Below are positions 9,089-18,372 of a stretch of 58,962 nt of DNA, one piece after another. The stretch's first letter is position 1, and each line of letters begins with the position of its first letter. Below the pieces are notes generated by a model that saw only the letters and a program-made list of their open reading frames with translations, did not search any database and was not told the DNA's origin. The stretch covers positions 1 through 58,962 of the forward strand of contig VERJ01000007.1 in assembly GCA_018882795.1 (NCBI GenBank). The letters are read 5' to 3'. Origin of the DNA: Burkholderiaceae bacterium. GTDB taxonomy: Bacteria; Pseudomonadota; Gammaproteobacteria; Burkholderiales; Burkholderiaceae_A. The position numbers were made by a program, and so were the translations under genes.

Positions 9089-11005
9089 CTACTGCACCTC
9101 AAACGGATTACTTCGTCGAATCAGGTGGTCATCGCGCAAACGGCGCGTGTAACCCACCCGATCAAAAAACTCCAGGATTTGAATGGCCACCTTGCGGCCA
9201 CCCCCAATCCGATCGCGAAAGTCAGCGGCGCGCACGGTGCCGTGCTGGTCGAAAAGCTCCGCAACGATTCGGGCCATTTCATCCACCCGATGCACCAGGA
9301 AAAAATGGTCCAATGCCACCAGCGCCACTTCGCCAACGCGCGCAACACGTCGAAGATTGGCACGAATCTCCGCCTCCGGGATGTTGGTCAGCTTGGCGAT
9401 ATCCCTAACCCGCGGCGGATTGTAGGGAGACTCATCCAGAAGCGGTGCGATCGACTTCCAGAGATTCAATTCAGCGGCAGCCAACTCAATCTTGTGTCCA
9501 GGCCGGGACAGAAACGCCCCCTTGCGCTCAAGCTTGCCTTGTGCAAGGAGGTGGTCGACAAGCTCGTCAAAGGCCGCAGTCTCCAGCTGGGGGGCAGCAA
9601 CCCGCCGCGCCCGATTCAACTCCAGACCAGGCATCTCCGGCTCACGCGCATGCGTGTCGTCCAGGGCCTGAAGAAGCCGCTGCGCATAGAGCGCCCATCG
9701 CTCGGGATGAAACACCACGCCGGATGCCGCAACCAACCCCGCCTGCGCCACCAGCGTATCGGCCTGGGCCTTCAACATATTCCAGCCCTTGATCAGATGC
9801 GCTATCGGCACAGGGCCGCAGGCGACCGTCTCTGACAGGCAGACAACATCGTCTTCACGCGCAAGCACATCCAGTAATCCCAGCCGCTGTGCGGTGCGCT
9901 TACCACGGTTAGGCGGATAAACATCCAGCACACGCCCACCGCCAAGCGTGGTCTGCGCCTGACTGTCCCGCAACACCAGCCGATCCCCACGACACACAGA
10001 AATTGGCTGCGACATCACCACCGATGCAAAGCAGGCTTCACCGGAAGATACACGCTCAGCATTCAATGGATAGACCCGGGCCATCAAATCTGCCGATCCA
10101 TGATGCAGGTGGACTTCAAGGCCCTGATGAATCACGCGATCATGCTGCCCCGACACATTGAGCAGCATATCGAATCGGTTGACGCGATGCTCAAGCTCCT
10201 GTCCATTCACCCAACTGCCGCGCTCAGCCTCCTCGACCGACACGCCGGCCAGATTTAAGGCGAGCCGCTGGCCTGCATGGCCCACATCAGCCGTGCGATC
10301 CTGGGCGTGAATCGAGCGAACCCGGCCCTGCACGGGCGCGGATCGGAAGGGGCTCACGATCTGCACTTCATCCCCCACTGCCACACTGCCTGCATGGGCC
10401 GTGCCCGTGACGATCGTGCCGATTCCAGAAAGGGAAAAAGCGCGGTCCACCGCAAGACGAAAGGCGCCGCCACGGGCACGCTGCGAGAACACTGCGGACT
10501 CACGAATCAGAAAATCACGCAAGGCATCAATACCCTCGCCCGTAATCGAGGACACGGGAAAAAGAGGCCATTTTTCAGCGGACTGTCCTGCCACTACATC
10601 CGCGATGGATGCAACGGCAAGGTCACCAGCAGGCGGATCGACACTATCGATCTTGGTGAGTACGATCGCACCCCGCGTAATGCCCAACTGGCGCAGAATC
10701 TCAAGATGCTCCCGGGTCTGGGGCATGGGGCCATCGTCTGCGGCAATCACCATTAGCGCTAAGTCAATACCGGTCGCGCCCGAGACCATCGCGTGCACGA
10801 AGCGTTCATGGCCAGGCACATCAATAAACCCGATGACCCGATCCGGCCCCTTCTCCGCCGCAGCCACCGGCAGATAGGCATAGCCCAGCTCAATAGAAAT
10901 GCCGCGGCGCTTTTCCTCTGGCAGGCGATCCGTGTCCTTACCTGTCAGTCGGCGGATGAGCGAGGTCTTGCCATGATCAATATGGCCCGCTGTGCCGACA
11001 ATCAC
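9089..11005 (-). CDS. selB: Selenocysteine-specific elongation factor SelB
   Basis: A 638-aa translation factor that brings Sec-tRNA to the ribosome at UGA codons followed by a SECIS hairpin. The GTPase domain has G1 GHIDHGKTS at residues 7-15, RGISIELGYAYL in switch I, DVPGHERFV (G3) near 64 and TKID (G4) near 117. EF-Tu-like domains 2 and 3 follow, and the C-terminal third contains the winged-helix repeats that bind the SECIS RNA. The length fits bacterial SelB (about 610-640 aa). It starts 28 bp after selA and is followed by selC. Confidence 0.96.
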   Translation of the reverse strand: MIVGTAGHIDHGKTSLIRRLTGKDTDRLPEEKRRGISIELGYAYLPVAAAEKGPDRVIGFIDVPGHERFVHAMVSGATGIDLALMVIAADDGPMPQTREHLEILRQLGITRGAIVLTKIDSVDPPAGDLAVASIADVVAGQSAEKWPLFPVSSITGEGIDALRDFLIRESAVFSQRARGGAFRLAVDRAFSLSGIGTIVTGTAHAGSVAVGDEVQIVSPFRSAPVQGRVRSIHAQDRTADVGHAGQRLALNLAGVSVEEAERGSWVNGQELEHRVNRFDMLLNVSGQHDRVIHQGLEVHLHHGSADLMARVYPLNAERVSSGEACFASVVMSQPISVCRGDRLVLRDSQAQTTLGGGRVLDVYPPNRGKRTAQRLGLLDVLAREDDVVCLSETVACGPVPIAHLIKGWNMLKAQADTLVAQAGLVAASGVVFHPERWALYAQRLLQALDDTHAREPEMPGLELNRARRVAAPQLETAAFDELVDHLLAQGKLERKGAFLSRPGHKIELAAAELNLWKSIAPLLDESPYNPPRVRDIAKLTNIPEAEIRANLRRVARVGEVALVALDHFFLVHRVDEMARIVAELFDQHGTVRAADFRDRIGGGRKVAIQILEFFDRVGYTRRLRDDHLIRRSNPFEVQ

Positions 11006-11033
11006 TGCCTAATCACTCCCCACTCCGACCAAC

Positions 11034-12461
11034 TCACTGCAATTGTTCCCGCAGCAACTGCTCATCTGCAGGCGACAGGCAGCGGCAATCGAACACAATG
11101 GCATCGTCACTGATACGGCCAATGACTGGCGTAGGCAGCTTGCGAAAAGACGCCAGCGTTTTATTCAGTAGAGCCCCGTTACGACGATTCTCCGATTTCG
11201 GCGTTAACACCACCGCGGCCGAGGGCAGCCGTTCTTCGGGCAGTGCGCCCGATCCGATCTGACTTGCACAATCCGCAATGCGCATCTCAAAGGCATCGCC
11301 CGCATGCCGCGCCAGCATGGGCGCGACGCGCTCGCAGGCTGCGCGGATCACATCACGCTGTTTACTGAGCATGGCCAGCACCGGAAGCCGCTCAGCGATA
11401 TGGTGATCGGAGTCATACACCCGCAGGGTCGCCTCAAGGGCGGCCAGCACCAGCTTCGACACCCGCAGCGCACGTTTCAGGGGATGTTTTTTGATGCGTG
11501 AAATGGCGGCTCGGCTACCCACAATGATGCCGGCCTGGGGTCCACCCAGGAGCTTATCGCCCGAGAACATCACCACATCAGCACCCTTGGATAAAGCATC
11601 CGATGGCAGGGGTTCGCGCGGCAGGCCCCATTGACTCATATCGACCAGCGCCCCTGATCCAAGATCCACCATATAGAAAATTCCAGCCTGCTTTGCCAAT
11701 GCCGCAAGCTCGGCATCCCCGACCTCCGCAGTAAATCCGGTCACTGCATAGTTGGAGCGATGCGCCTTCACAATGAGTGACGCTTTCTCACTAATCGCTT
11801 CTTGATAGTCGCGCAGATGTGTCCGGTTGGTGGTGCCGACCTCCACCAACTTACAGTTGGCCGCCCGCATGATGTCGGGCATACGAAAGGCCCCACCGAT
11901 CTCGATCTGCTCACCGCGGGAAATGATCACTTCCTTTCGGGCACCCAGGGCCACCAGTGCAAGCAGCACAGCAGCCGCACAGTTATTTACCACCGTAGCG
12001 GCCTCCGCGCCCGTGAGTCGACAGATGAGGTCCTCGATCACATCATCACGATCACCGCGTCCGCCCGAATCGATATCAAATTCCAGCGCGTTATAGCCAC
12101 GCATGGCACTGACCACCGATGCGATCGCCTCTTCCGACAAGAGTGCTCGGCCAAGATTGGTGTGAATCACAGTGCCCGTGAGGTTAATCACCTTCGGCAG
12201 CCTTGATACAGTCTGCTGCTGCGCCAAGCGCTGCGCCTGCCCAATCAGCTGTGCCTCGGTCGGCGCAGCACCACCGCGCGCAATGGATTCTCGGGCCTGT
12301 GCGAGCGTTTGTTGAACTGCCCGCTTGACCAAAGCGCGGCCGATTTGATCGGCCTGCTGCGCAAGGGCGGTATCTGCAAGTAGCCGATCCACCGATGGCA
12401 AATGCAGGGGATTGGTTTTGGATTCTGATTCGCCCGAACCGGGCAGAACCTTAGTGTTCAT
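11034..12461 (-). CDS. selA: L-seryl-tRNA(Sec) selenium transferase SelA
   Basis: A 475-aa PLP enzyme that converts seryl-tRNA(Sec) to selenocysteyl-tRNA(Sec) using selenophosphate. Recognised by INLTGTVIHTNLGRALL near residue 90, the YNALEFDIDSGGRGDRD segment, NNCAAAVLLAL, and SGDKLLGGPQAG, whose lysine binds PLP. The length matches E. coli SelA (463 aa). It begins 2 bp after the fdhE stop, placing it in the fdo-fdhE-selA-selB-selC transcription unit. The selenophosphate donor enzyme SelD is not encoded in the window. Confidence 0.96.
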   Translation of the reverse strand: MNTKVLPGSGESESKTNPLHLPSVDRLLADTALAQQADQIGRALVKRAVQQTLAQARESIARGGAAPTEAQLIGQAQRLAQQQTVSRLPKVINLTGTVIHTNLGRALLSEEAIASVVSAMRGYNALEFDIDSGGRGDRDDVIEDLICRLTGAEAATVVNNCAAAVLLALVALGARKEVIISRGEQIEIGGAFRMPDIMRAANCKLVEVGTTNRTHLRDYQEAISEKASLIVKAHRSNYAVTGFTAEVGDAELAALAKQAGIFYMVDLGSGALVDMSQWGLPREPLPSDALSKGADVVMFSGDKLLGGPQAGIIVGSRAAISRIKKHPLKRALRVSKLVLAALEATLRVYDSDHHIAERLPVLAMLSKQRDVIRAACERVAPMLARHAGDAFEMRIADCASQIGSGALPEERLPSAAVVLTPKSENRRNGALLNKTLASFRKLPTPVIGRISDDAIVFDCRCLSPADEQLLREQLQ

Positions 12462-12463
12462 GG

Positions 12464-13408
12464 CTACTCGTGGCCTGGATAGAAAAGCAGGTTGGGACCG
12501 GTGCGAGCATACCCTTTTTCATCGACCAGCATATCGAGTGCTAAAGAATTGAGATCATCCACAATCGGATCGACCTGCGGGTCTTTCTCCTGCACGAAGA
12601 TTTTGAGATAGGTCTTGCATTCATCGCAGGTCTCGGCCCGAACGGCGGCATCGGCTGTGCTTGCGCCCTCAGCTTCCAAAGTGAGATAGCCCACGCCCTT
12701 TTCCTCTTCGCACGATGTGCATTTGACCCGCTCCATATTCCATTCGGTCATGCACAATGCGCAGATGAGATAGCGGTAATTATTGCGATCCGGATCAATA
12801 CGCACCAGGCTGGCGGTGGGCCGCATGCCGCAGCAGGGGCAGACGGTGGCCACGTCACAGGCGCCCACATCGTCGGGGCTCAACGTTGCGGCCAATCGCG
12901 TGAAATAAACCTGCAGTGCAGCGCCTACAAAAGGCACCATGGGCCCATCCTGGGGCTCTGAGAGGCCTGCAATCAGGCGATCCGCAATGGCCTCCAGGCC
13001 CGTGGGGTCGGTATCCAGTGTGCTGCGTATCGCAGAGATCACACTGGATAACTGCGTGTTGCCACTGCTTGAGACTGACTCAACGCTCTCCAGAATGTCA
13101 CGCAGGTCGCTGCGCCACTGTGGATCGCGCGGAAACACATGGGCTGAGAGCGGCGGCATGCCGTGTTCGCGGCTGTTGGCAATCGCACGCTCTGAAACCG
13201 GCAAGGCCTGCCGGGCGCCATAAGCCTTTGATTGCCCACGGCAGACATGGCTCAGAAACCGCAAATAGGCACCCGTATCACTGTTGGCCGCCAACGCCTC
13301 ACATCGGGTGGCGCGCTCTTTGAACAATCCAGCACCGCTAGGCAGCACAACGCGCGGGGCCTTGACCAGCTTATCCATCGTGCCATCGGTAATGATCGGC
13401 GTGGCCAT
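12464..13408 (-). CDS. fdhE: Formate dehydrogenase accessory protein FdhE
   Basis: A 314-aa iron-binding rubredoxin-like protein needed for activity of respiratory formate dehydrogenases. It has the expected cysteine pairs: CPCCG, CALC..., CTSCEEEKG and CDECKTYLK in the C-terminal half. The open frame extends about 68 codons upstream, but that part overlaps the terminator hairpin. The ATG at 13408 (MATPIITDG) has an AAGGAAG ribosome binding site and gives the family's usual length. It is separated from fdoI by an intrinsic terminator, so it may be transcribed by read-through or from its own promoter. Confidence 0.92.
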   Translation of the reverse strand: MATPIITDGTMDKLVKAPRVVLPSGAGLFKERATRCEALAANSDTGAYLRFLSHVCRGQSKAYGARQALPVSERAIANSREHGMPPLSAHVFPRDPQWRSDLRDILESVESVSSSGNTQLSSVISAIRSTLDTDPTGLEAIADRLIAGLSEPQDGPMVPFVGAALQVYFTRLAATLSPDDVGACDVATVCPCCGMRPTASLVRIDPDRNNYRYLICALCMTEWNMERVKCTSCEEEKGVGYLTLEAEGASTADAAVRAETCDECKTYLKIFVQEKDPQVDPIVDDLNSLALDMLVDEKGYARTGPNLLFYPGHE

Positions 13409-13442
13409 GGGTTCGAATCTTCCTTTACTGATCAGTCGTAAA

Positions 13443-13472
13443 CAAAAAAACCGGCCCCTATTGGGGCCGGGG
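13443..13472 (-). terminator. Rho-independent terminator between fdoI and fdhE
   Basis: On the minus strand a GC hairpin CCGGCCCC-AATA-GGGGCCGG is followed directly by seven T residues, a textbook intrinsic terminator. It lies in the 121-bp gap after fdoI and before fdhE. It probably sets higher expression of the structural fdo genes than of the fdhE-selA-selB-selC part. Confidence 0.88.
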
Positions 13473-13529
13473 TCTCCTACCACTTTCTCCCTTGTAGACT
13501 GCTTTTTTCCCGTGCCGCAAAGTGACCGG

Positions 13530-14153
13530 TTATTTGTTCTCCAGGGAGCGATACCACAGCGGATGATGATGCTTGGCCCAGGCGCGGGTGACCGTACCCT
13601 TGGTGATGGCACTCATGGTTCCCTTGACCCAGATCGCAGCATAGATGTGCACGATGATGGTGATAATCAGCAATACCCCTGACACCGCATGCACCAGCGC
13701 CGCAAGACGCAGCGTGTCGATCGTGAACATGTGGGAAAAGAACTGGCGCCAAATCACAACCCCGCTCACCAACAGCATGATCATGAACAGGAAAGTAAAC
13801 CAGTACATGAGTTTCTGGGCAGCGTTGTACTTGCCGATCTCGGGCATGTTGTCATCCCGGTTGGCAAGCACATCACCAAAGCGGCCCATCCATTGCCAGT
13901 CGTAGGACTTCATCACGTTGTCACCCAACTTTTGGATGGCAAAAATGAAAAACGACAGGAACATGAGCACACCCAGAATAGGATGCAGGAAACGGGAGGT
14001 CTCCCCCCCGCCCAGCACTGCCGAGAGCGACCAGAACGTCGGATGAAAGAACGCCAGGCCACTGGCGGCCAGCAATACAAAACATATCGCTGTAAACCAG
14101 TGGTTGATGCGCTCATTGGTCGCGTAACGCTGCACTTCGTTGCCTTGTGTCAT
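13530..14153 (-). CDS. fdoI: Formate dehydrogenase gamma subunit, cytochrome b556
   Basis: A 207-aa integral membrane di-heme cytochrome b that anchors FDH and passes electrons to quinone. Four hydrophobic segments are visible, with histidines in ERINHWFTAICF, RFLHPILGVLMF and in the last membrane helix (AALVHAVSG and IIVHIYAA) at positions used as haem ligands in FdnI/FdoI. The length is close to E. coli FdoI (211 aa). Its start lies 3 bp from the fdoH stop. A strong terminator follows. Confidence 0.93.
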   Translation of the reverse strand: MTQGNEVQRYATNERINHWFTAICFVLLAASGLAFFHPTFWSLSAVLGGGETSRFLHPILGVLMFLSFFIFAIQKLGDNVMKSYDWQWMGRFGDVLANRDDNMPEIGKYNAAQKLMYWFTFLFMIMLLVSGVVIWRQFFSHMFTIDTLRLAALVHAVSGVLLIITIIVHIYAAIWVKGTMSAITKGTVTRAWAKHHHPLWYRSLENK

Positions 14154-14156
14154 GAA

Positions 14157-15026
14157 TTACGCCTCCTTCTCATCGACGGTCTTGGGACCCTTGATGAAGT
14201 AATGGGCAATGCCAACCGCAACGGCAGCCGCCATACCCCAGGACAGAACCGTCTTAGTAGCGCCCTTCCAGAGGCTTACCGTGGGACTGATCTGGGGATC
14301 GCTTGGCAGACCGTTGTAGGCCTCTGGCTTGTCGCCATGGCGCAGCACGTACATCACGTGCGTGCCACCCACCCCTTGCGGGTTGTAGAGGGCTGCATTC
14401 TGATAGCCGCGCTCCTTCAGATCCTTCACGCGGTTATCGGCCCAGGCCACAAGATCCTTCTTCTTACCGAAACGGATGGCCTTGGTCGGGCAGGCCTTGG
14501 CGCATGCGGCGCCCTCACCCACGGCCACACGATCCGAGCACAGCGAGCACTTGTAGGCCTTGTGATCGGTCTTGCTGATCCGTGGAATGTTAAAGGGGCA
14601 GCCCGCGACGCAGTAACCGCAGCCGATGCAGTTGTCTTTAACGAAATCGACAATACCGTTTTCGTATTTGACAATCGCACCCGGTGCAGGACAGGCCTTC
14701 AGGCAGCCAGGGTCCTCGCAGTGCATGCAGCCGTCTTTGCGGATCAGCCAGTCGATACCGCCATCGGCACGCTCGACTTCGTTAAAGCGCATGACGGTCC
14801 ACGACTTGGTGGTGAGATCGGCGGGATTGTCATAGACCCCCACCATTGAGCCAATCTCGTCGCGGTTGTCATTCCATTGCATAAACGCCACCTGGCAGGC
14901 CTTGCAGCCGATACACTTGGACTCATCGATCAGCTTGGCAACCGCGATATCCGGATTGGACTTCACCGGCATGGGCGCGGTCGTTGCGGAGCGATTGACA
15001 ATGTTCATGGTTGTTGCAGTAGCCAT
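14157..15026 (-). CDS. fdoH: Formate dehydrogenase beta subunit, four 4Fe-4S clusters
   Basis: A 289-aa iron-sulfur subunit that wires the catalytic subunit to the cytochrome b. Cysteine motifs for four 4Fe-4S clusters are visible: [41 protein letters not shown] and CSLCSDR...CAKACP. A single hydrophobic helix near residue 250 ([18 protein letters not shown]) is the C-terminal membrane anchor of the FdnH/FdoH type. An AAGGAGG ribosome binding site that overlaps the fdoG stop region supports the ATG at 15026. Confidence 0.95.
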   Translation of the reverse strand: MATATTMNIVNRSATTAPMPVKSNPDIAVAKLIDESKCIGCKACQVAFMQWNDNRDEIGSMVGVYDNPADLTTKSWTVMRFNEVERADGGIDWLIRKDGCMHCEDPGCLKACPAPGAIVKYENGIVDFVKDNCIGCGYCVAGCPFNIPRISKTDHKAYKCSLCSDRVAVGEGAACAKACPTKAIRFGKKKDLVAWADNRVKDLKERGYQNAALYNPQGVGGTHVMYVLRHGDKPEAYNGLPSDPQISPTVSLWKGATKTVLSWGMAAAVAVGIAHYFIKGPKTVDEKEA

Positions 15027-15038
15027 TGCGATCCCTCC

Positions 15039-18000
15039 TTAGACCTTAGCGATGTTGACAAGAAACGCCTTGAATTCCGGCGTCTGCGAATTGGCATCCC
15101 CCACAAACGGCGTGAGCTCGTTGGCCAGGAAACCATTTTTGGCCACACCCACAAAGCCGAAGTGAATTGGAATACCGACGTGGTGCACGGTTTTCCCATC
15201 GACTGTTAGCGGGCGGATCCGCTTAGTCACAGCTGCCACCGCCTTCACCTGGCCACGATTACTCCAGACACGGACCATATCGCCATTCCTAATGCCCTTC
15301 TCCTTGGCCAGCGCCTCGCCGATTTCAACAAAGGGCTGTGGCTGAACAATGGCATTGGACTCGACGTTCTTGGTCCAGAAATGGAAGTGCTCGGTTAAGC
15401 GATAGGTGGTTGCGGCATACGGGAACTCGTCCGACTTACCAAAAGTTGGCGCATCGGCCTTGTAGACCCGTGCACAAGGGTTGCTCGTGACCTTCGGGTG
15501 ATTCGGATGCATGAGGTTCTTGCCCACAGGGGTCTCGAACGGCTCATAGTGCTCCGGGAACGGGCCCTCAGCCATACCCGGTGCAAACAGTCGGCCAACA
15601 CCCTCGGGATTCATGATGAAGGGACCGGTTGCAGGCGGTAGCGCCGGCGCGATATCCGGAATATCCACACCCGCCCACTTGCTGCCATCCCACTGAATGG
15701 TTGGCCGCTTCGGATCCCAGGCCTTACCCGATGGGTCAGCGCCAGCGCGGTTATAGAGCACCCGGCGGTTGGCAGGCCAGGAATATCCCCACTGCTGGTG
15801 GATGCCCATGCCGCCATCATCGGCGTTATTCCGTCGCGCCGAGAGATTGCCCGCCTGGGACCAGACACCACCGTAGATCCAGTTGCCGCACTCGGTGGAG
15901 CCGTCATCGCGGAGCACACCAAAGCCGGGAAGCTGATCACCTGCCTTGAAGACGATGTCTCCGGTCTTCGGGTCCTTGATGTCCACCAGGGCACGGCCGG
16001 AGATCTCTTTCAGCAGTTCTTCTGCAGGCGGATTGCTCGGATTGGAGTAGTTCCACTTGATTGCCATCAGTGGCTCACGGCCCTTGCCACCTTCTTTGCG
16101 ATACAACTCGCGCAGTTTGGTGAAGAGCGTGCCAATGATCTCCCGATCGGTCTTGGCCTCGCCCGGCGCATCCGCCGCTGCATAGTGCCAATGCACCACA
16201 CGGCCCGAGCTGGTGAAGGTGCCCGGGTCCTCTGCAAAGCAGGTGGACGGCAGGCGAATCACCTCGGTCTTGATGTCCTCGGCCTTGGCGTTATTCATCT
16301 CGCCAAAGTTTTTCCAGAACTCAGCCGATTCGGTCTTCAGCGGATCAATCACCACCATGTACTTCAGGTTGGCGAGTGCCTTGTTCAGCTTAGCCTTATT
16401 CGGTAACGCAGCCAGCGGATTAAAGCCCTGACAGATCAGACCATTCATCTTGCCCTGGGCCATACGTTCAAAGTTCGCCAGCACATCGTACTGACCATCG
16501 CGCTTGGGCAGATAGTGATAGCCGAAGTCGTTGTCCTTGGTCGCGTTGTCTCCGTAGTAGGCCTTCAGCAGACTGGTGTTCCACTTCGGGAAGTTCTGCG
16601 GAAAGTTCATCGAGTTCGGACGAGTGGCCTTGGGCGTGCGCGCCTTCAGATAAGTCTCGCGGGTGTCATCTGCATCTGTCGGAGATGACTGATAACCAGA
16701 GAGCACCTCAGAGTAGGCGCACATGTCAGTGATGCCCTGCACGTTGGCGTGGCCGCGCAATGCGTTCACACCACCACCCGGACGGCCGACGTTACCCAAG
16801 AGCATCTGGATCATCGCCATGGTGCGGATGTTCTGCGAACCATGCGAGTGCTGTGTCCAGCCCAGGGCGTACATGATGGTCATGACCTTGTCGGGACGGG
16901 ATGTCTCGGCAATGTACTCGCAGACCTTAAGGAACTGATCCTTCGGCGTGCCGCAAATGGAAGAGACCTTCTCCGGTGTGTAACGGCTGAAGTGGGACTT
17001 CATCAGCTGGTACACACAGCGGGGATCCTTCATGGTCATGTCGACTTTGACAAAACCATCATCGCCCATTTGATAAGTCCAGGATTTCTTGTCGTAGGCA
17101 CGTTTCTCTTCGTCGTAGCCAGTGAACAGGCCATCCTTGAAGTTGAAGTCGCCGTTGATCAGAAACGGCGCATTCGTGTAGTTGCGCACGTAGTCATCGT
17201 GAATCTTATTTTTCGACAGCAGATAGTTGATCACACCGCCCAGGAACGCAATGTCCGTTCCCACTCGAATTGGCGCGTAGTAATCCGCAATGGCAGCCGA
17301 GCGGGTAAAGCGCGGATCTACCACCACAAAACGTGCCTTGCGGTGCTCCATCGCCTCGGTCACCCACTTGAAACCACAGGGGTGTGCCTCGGCGGCGTTA
17401 CCGCCCATCACCAAAATCAAATCAGCATGCTGAATATCTGGCCAGCCATTTGTCATGGCGCCACGCCCAAACGTCGGACCCAGACTGGATACCGTGGGGG
17501 CGTGTCAGATACGTGCTTGCGTGTCGAGCGCAACCATGCCGAGGCCGCGCGCCGCCTTCACCAAGGCGTAACCCGACTCGTTTGAGGATGCACTCGAGAC
17601 CAACAATGATGTGGTGTTCCAACGATTAACGGGAACGCCCTTGTCGTTTTTCTCGACAAAGTTCGCGTCGCGATCGGCCTTCATCAGGCGGGCAACACGA
17701 TTAAAAGCGTCTTCCCAGGAAATCTTTTTCCACTCTTTAGAGCCCGGCTCGCGCACCTCAGGGTGCAGCAGGCGGTTGGGCGAGTGGACCATGTCGAGCA
17801 GGCCTGCGCCCTTGGGGCATAGTGACCCCTTGTTCACCGGGTGATCCGGATCGCCCTCGATATGAATAATCTTGGTTTTCTTTGTGGCCTCATCGGTCTT
17901 TGAATACATCAAGACGCCGCAGCTCACAGAGCAATACGGGCATGTGCCACGGGTTTCAGTGGTGCGGGCTAATTTAAAAGCCCGGACTTCAGCGTGCGCG

Positions 18001-18095
18001 GTGGCCGGTGCAAGACCTAGACCCACTGCAGATGAAGTCGCGACACCTGCCGAACAGACCTTAAAGAACTGTCGGCGAGACATCGGTGCGTTCAT
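15039..18095 (-). CDS. fdoG: Formate dehydrogenase catalytic alpha subunit, selenoprotein (in-frame UGA = Sec)
   Basis: About 1018 aa, read through an in-frame TGA at 17505-17507 (codon 197). The residues around it, QARI-Sec-HAPTVSSLGPTFGRG, match the active site of E. coli FdnG/FdoG, which has Sec at 196 in a protein of about 1015 aa. It oxidises formate at a bis-MGD molybdenum centre. A twin-arginine signal (SRRQFFK) starts at residue 5, and the N-terminal CPYCSVSCG binds a 4Fe-4S cluster. The ATG at 18095 has GGAGG at 8 nt spacing. The two halves are intact on both sides of the TGA, so this is a selenoprotein and not a broken gene. Confidence 0.96.
17462..17507 (-). promoter_or_regulatory. 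SECIS element with the Sec UGA codon of fdoG
   Basis: Directly after the UGA the mRNA can fold as a hairpin: CACGCCC pairs with GGGCGTG at the base. The apical part GGTATCC-AGTCT-GGGTCC has a bulged U and a small loop containing GU. The distance from UGA to the apical GGU is 11 nt, as in the E. coli fdn/fdh SECIS elements recalled for comparison. SelB binds this type of loop. Confidence 0.9.
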
Positions 18096-18372
18096 TTGTG
18101 TCCCTCCAGAACGAACGTTGATCAAGTACCAATTGACTTACCGCAAACATCCTATGGATTTTTGCTAGGTGGAGTGTGATCCTGCCAGCGATAGATTCAA
18201 GGTGCAGTGCAATATGCGTGTAAACGCATTCTTGGCATTGTCGAGCGTCTGTTGTAGACACCTAAATGAGTTTTTCCCACCGGCTACGGGTCATGGGTTG
18301 ACTTCATCAGACTGATTGCGCAGGCTCTCGGCTCCCGCATTTTTAGATGCCTATTTTTTAAAGCTGCCTTAC
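18096..18372. promoter_or_regulatory. Divergent promoter region between fdoG and moeA
   Basis: About 277 bp without a convincing gene. It must hold the promoter of the fdo-sel unit (minus) and that of moeA (plus). The fdoG ribosome binding site GGAGG is at its left end. A TTGACT at 18298-18303 could be a -35 element for moeA, but no clear -10 is seen. Other promoter assignments are not supportable by eye. An AT-rich part around 18120-18170 may contain a regulator site. Confidence 0.4.

Noticed and set aside
17505..17507. Nonsense mutation breaking the formate dehydrogenase gene
   Set aside because: The TGA is in the Sec position of the active site, followed by a SECIS hairpin, with selA, selB and selC in the same cluster.
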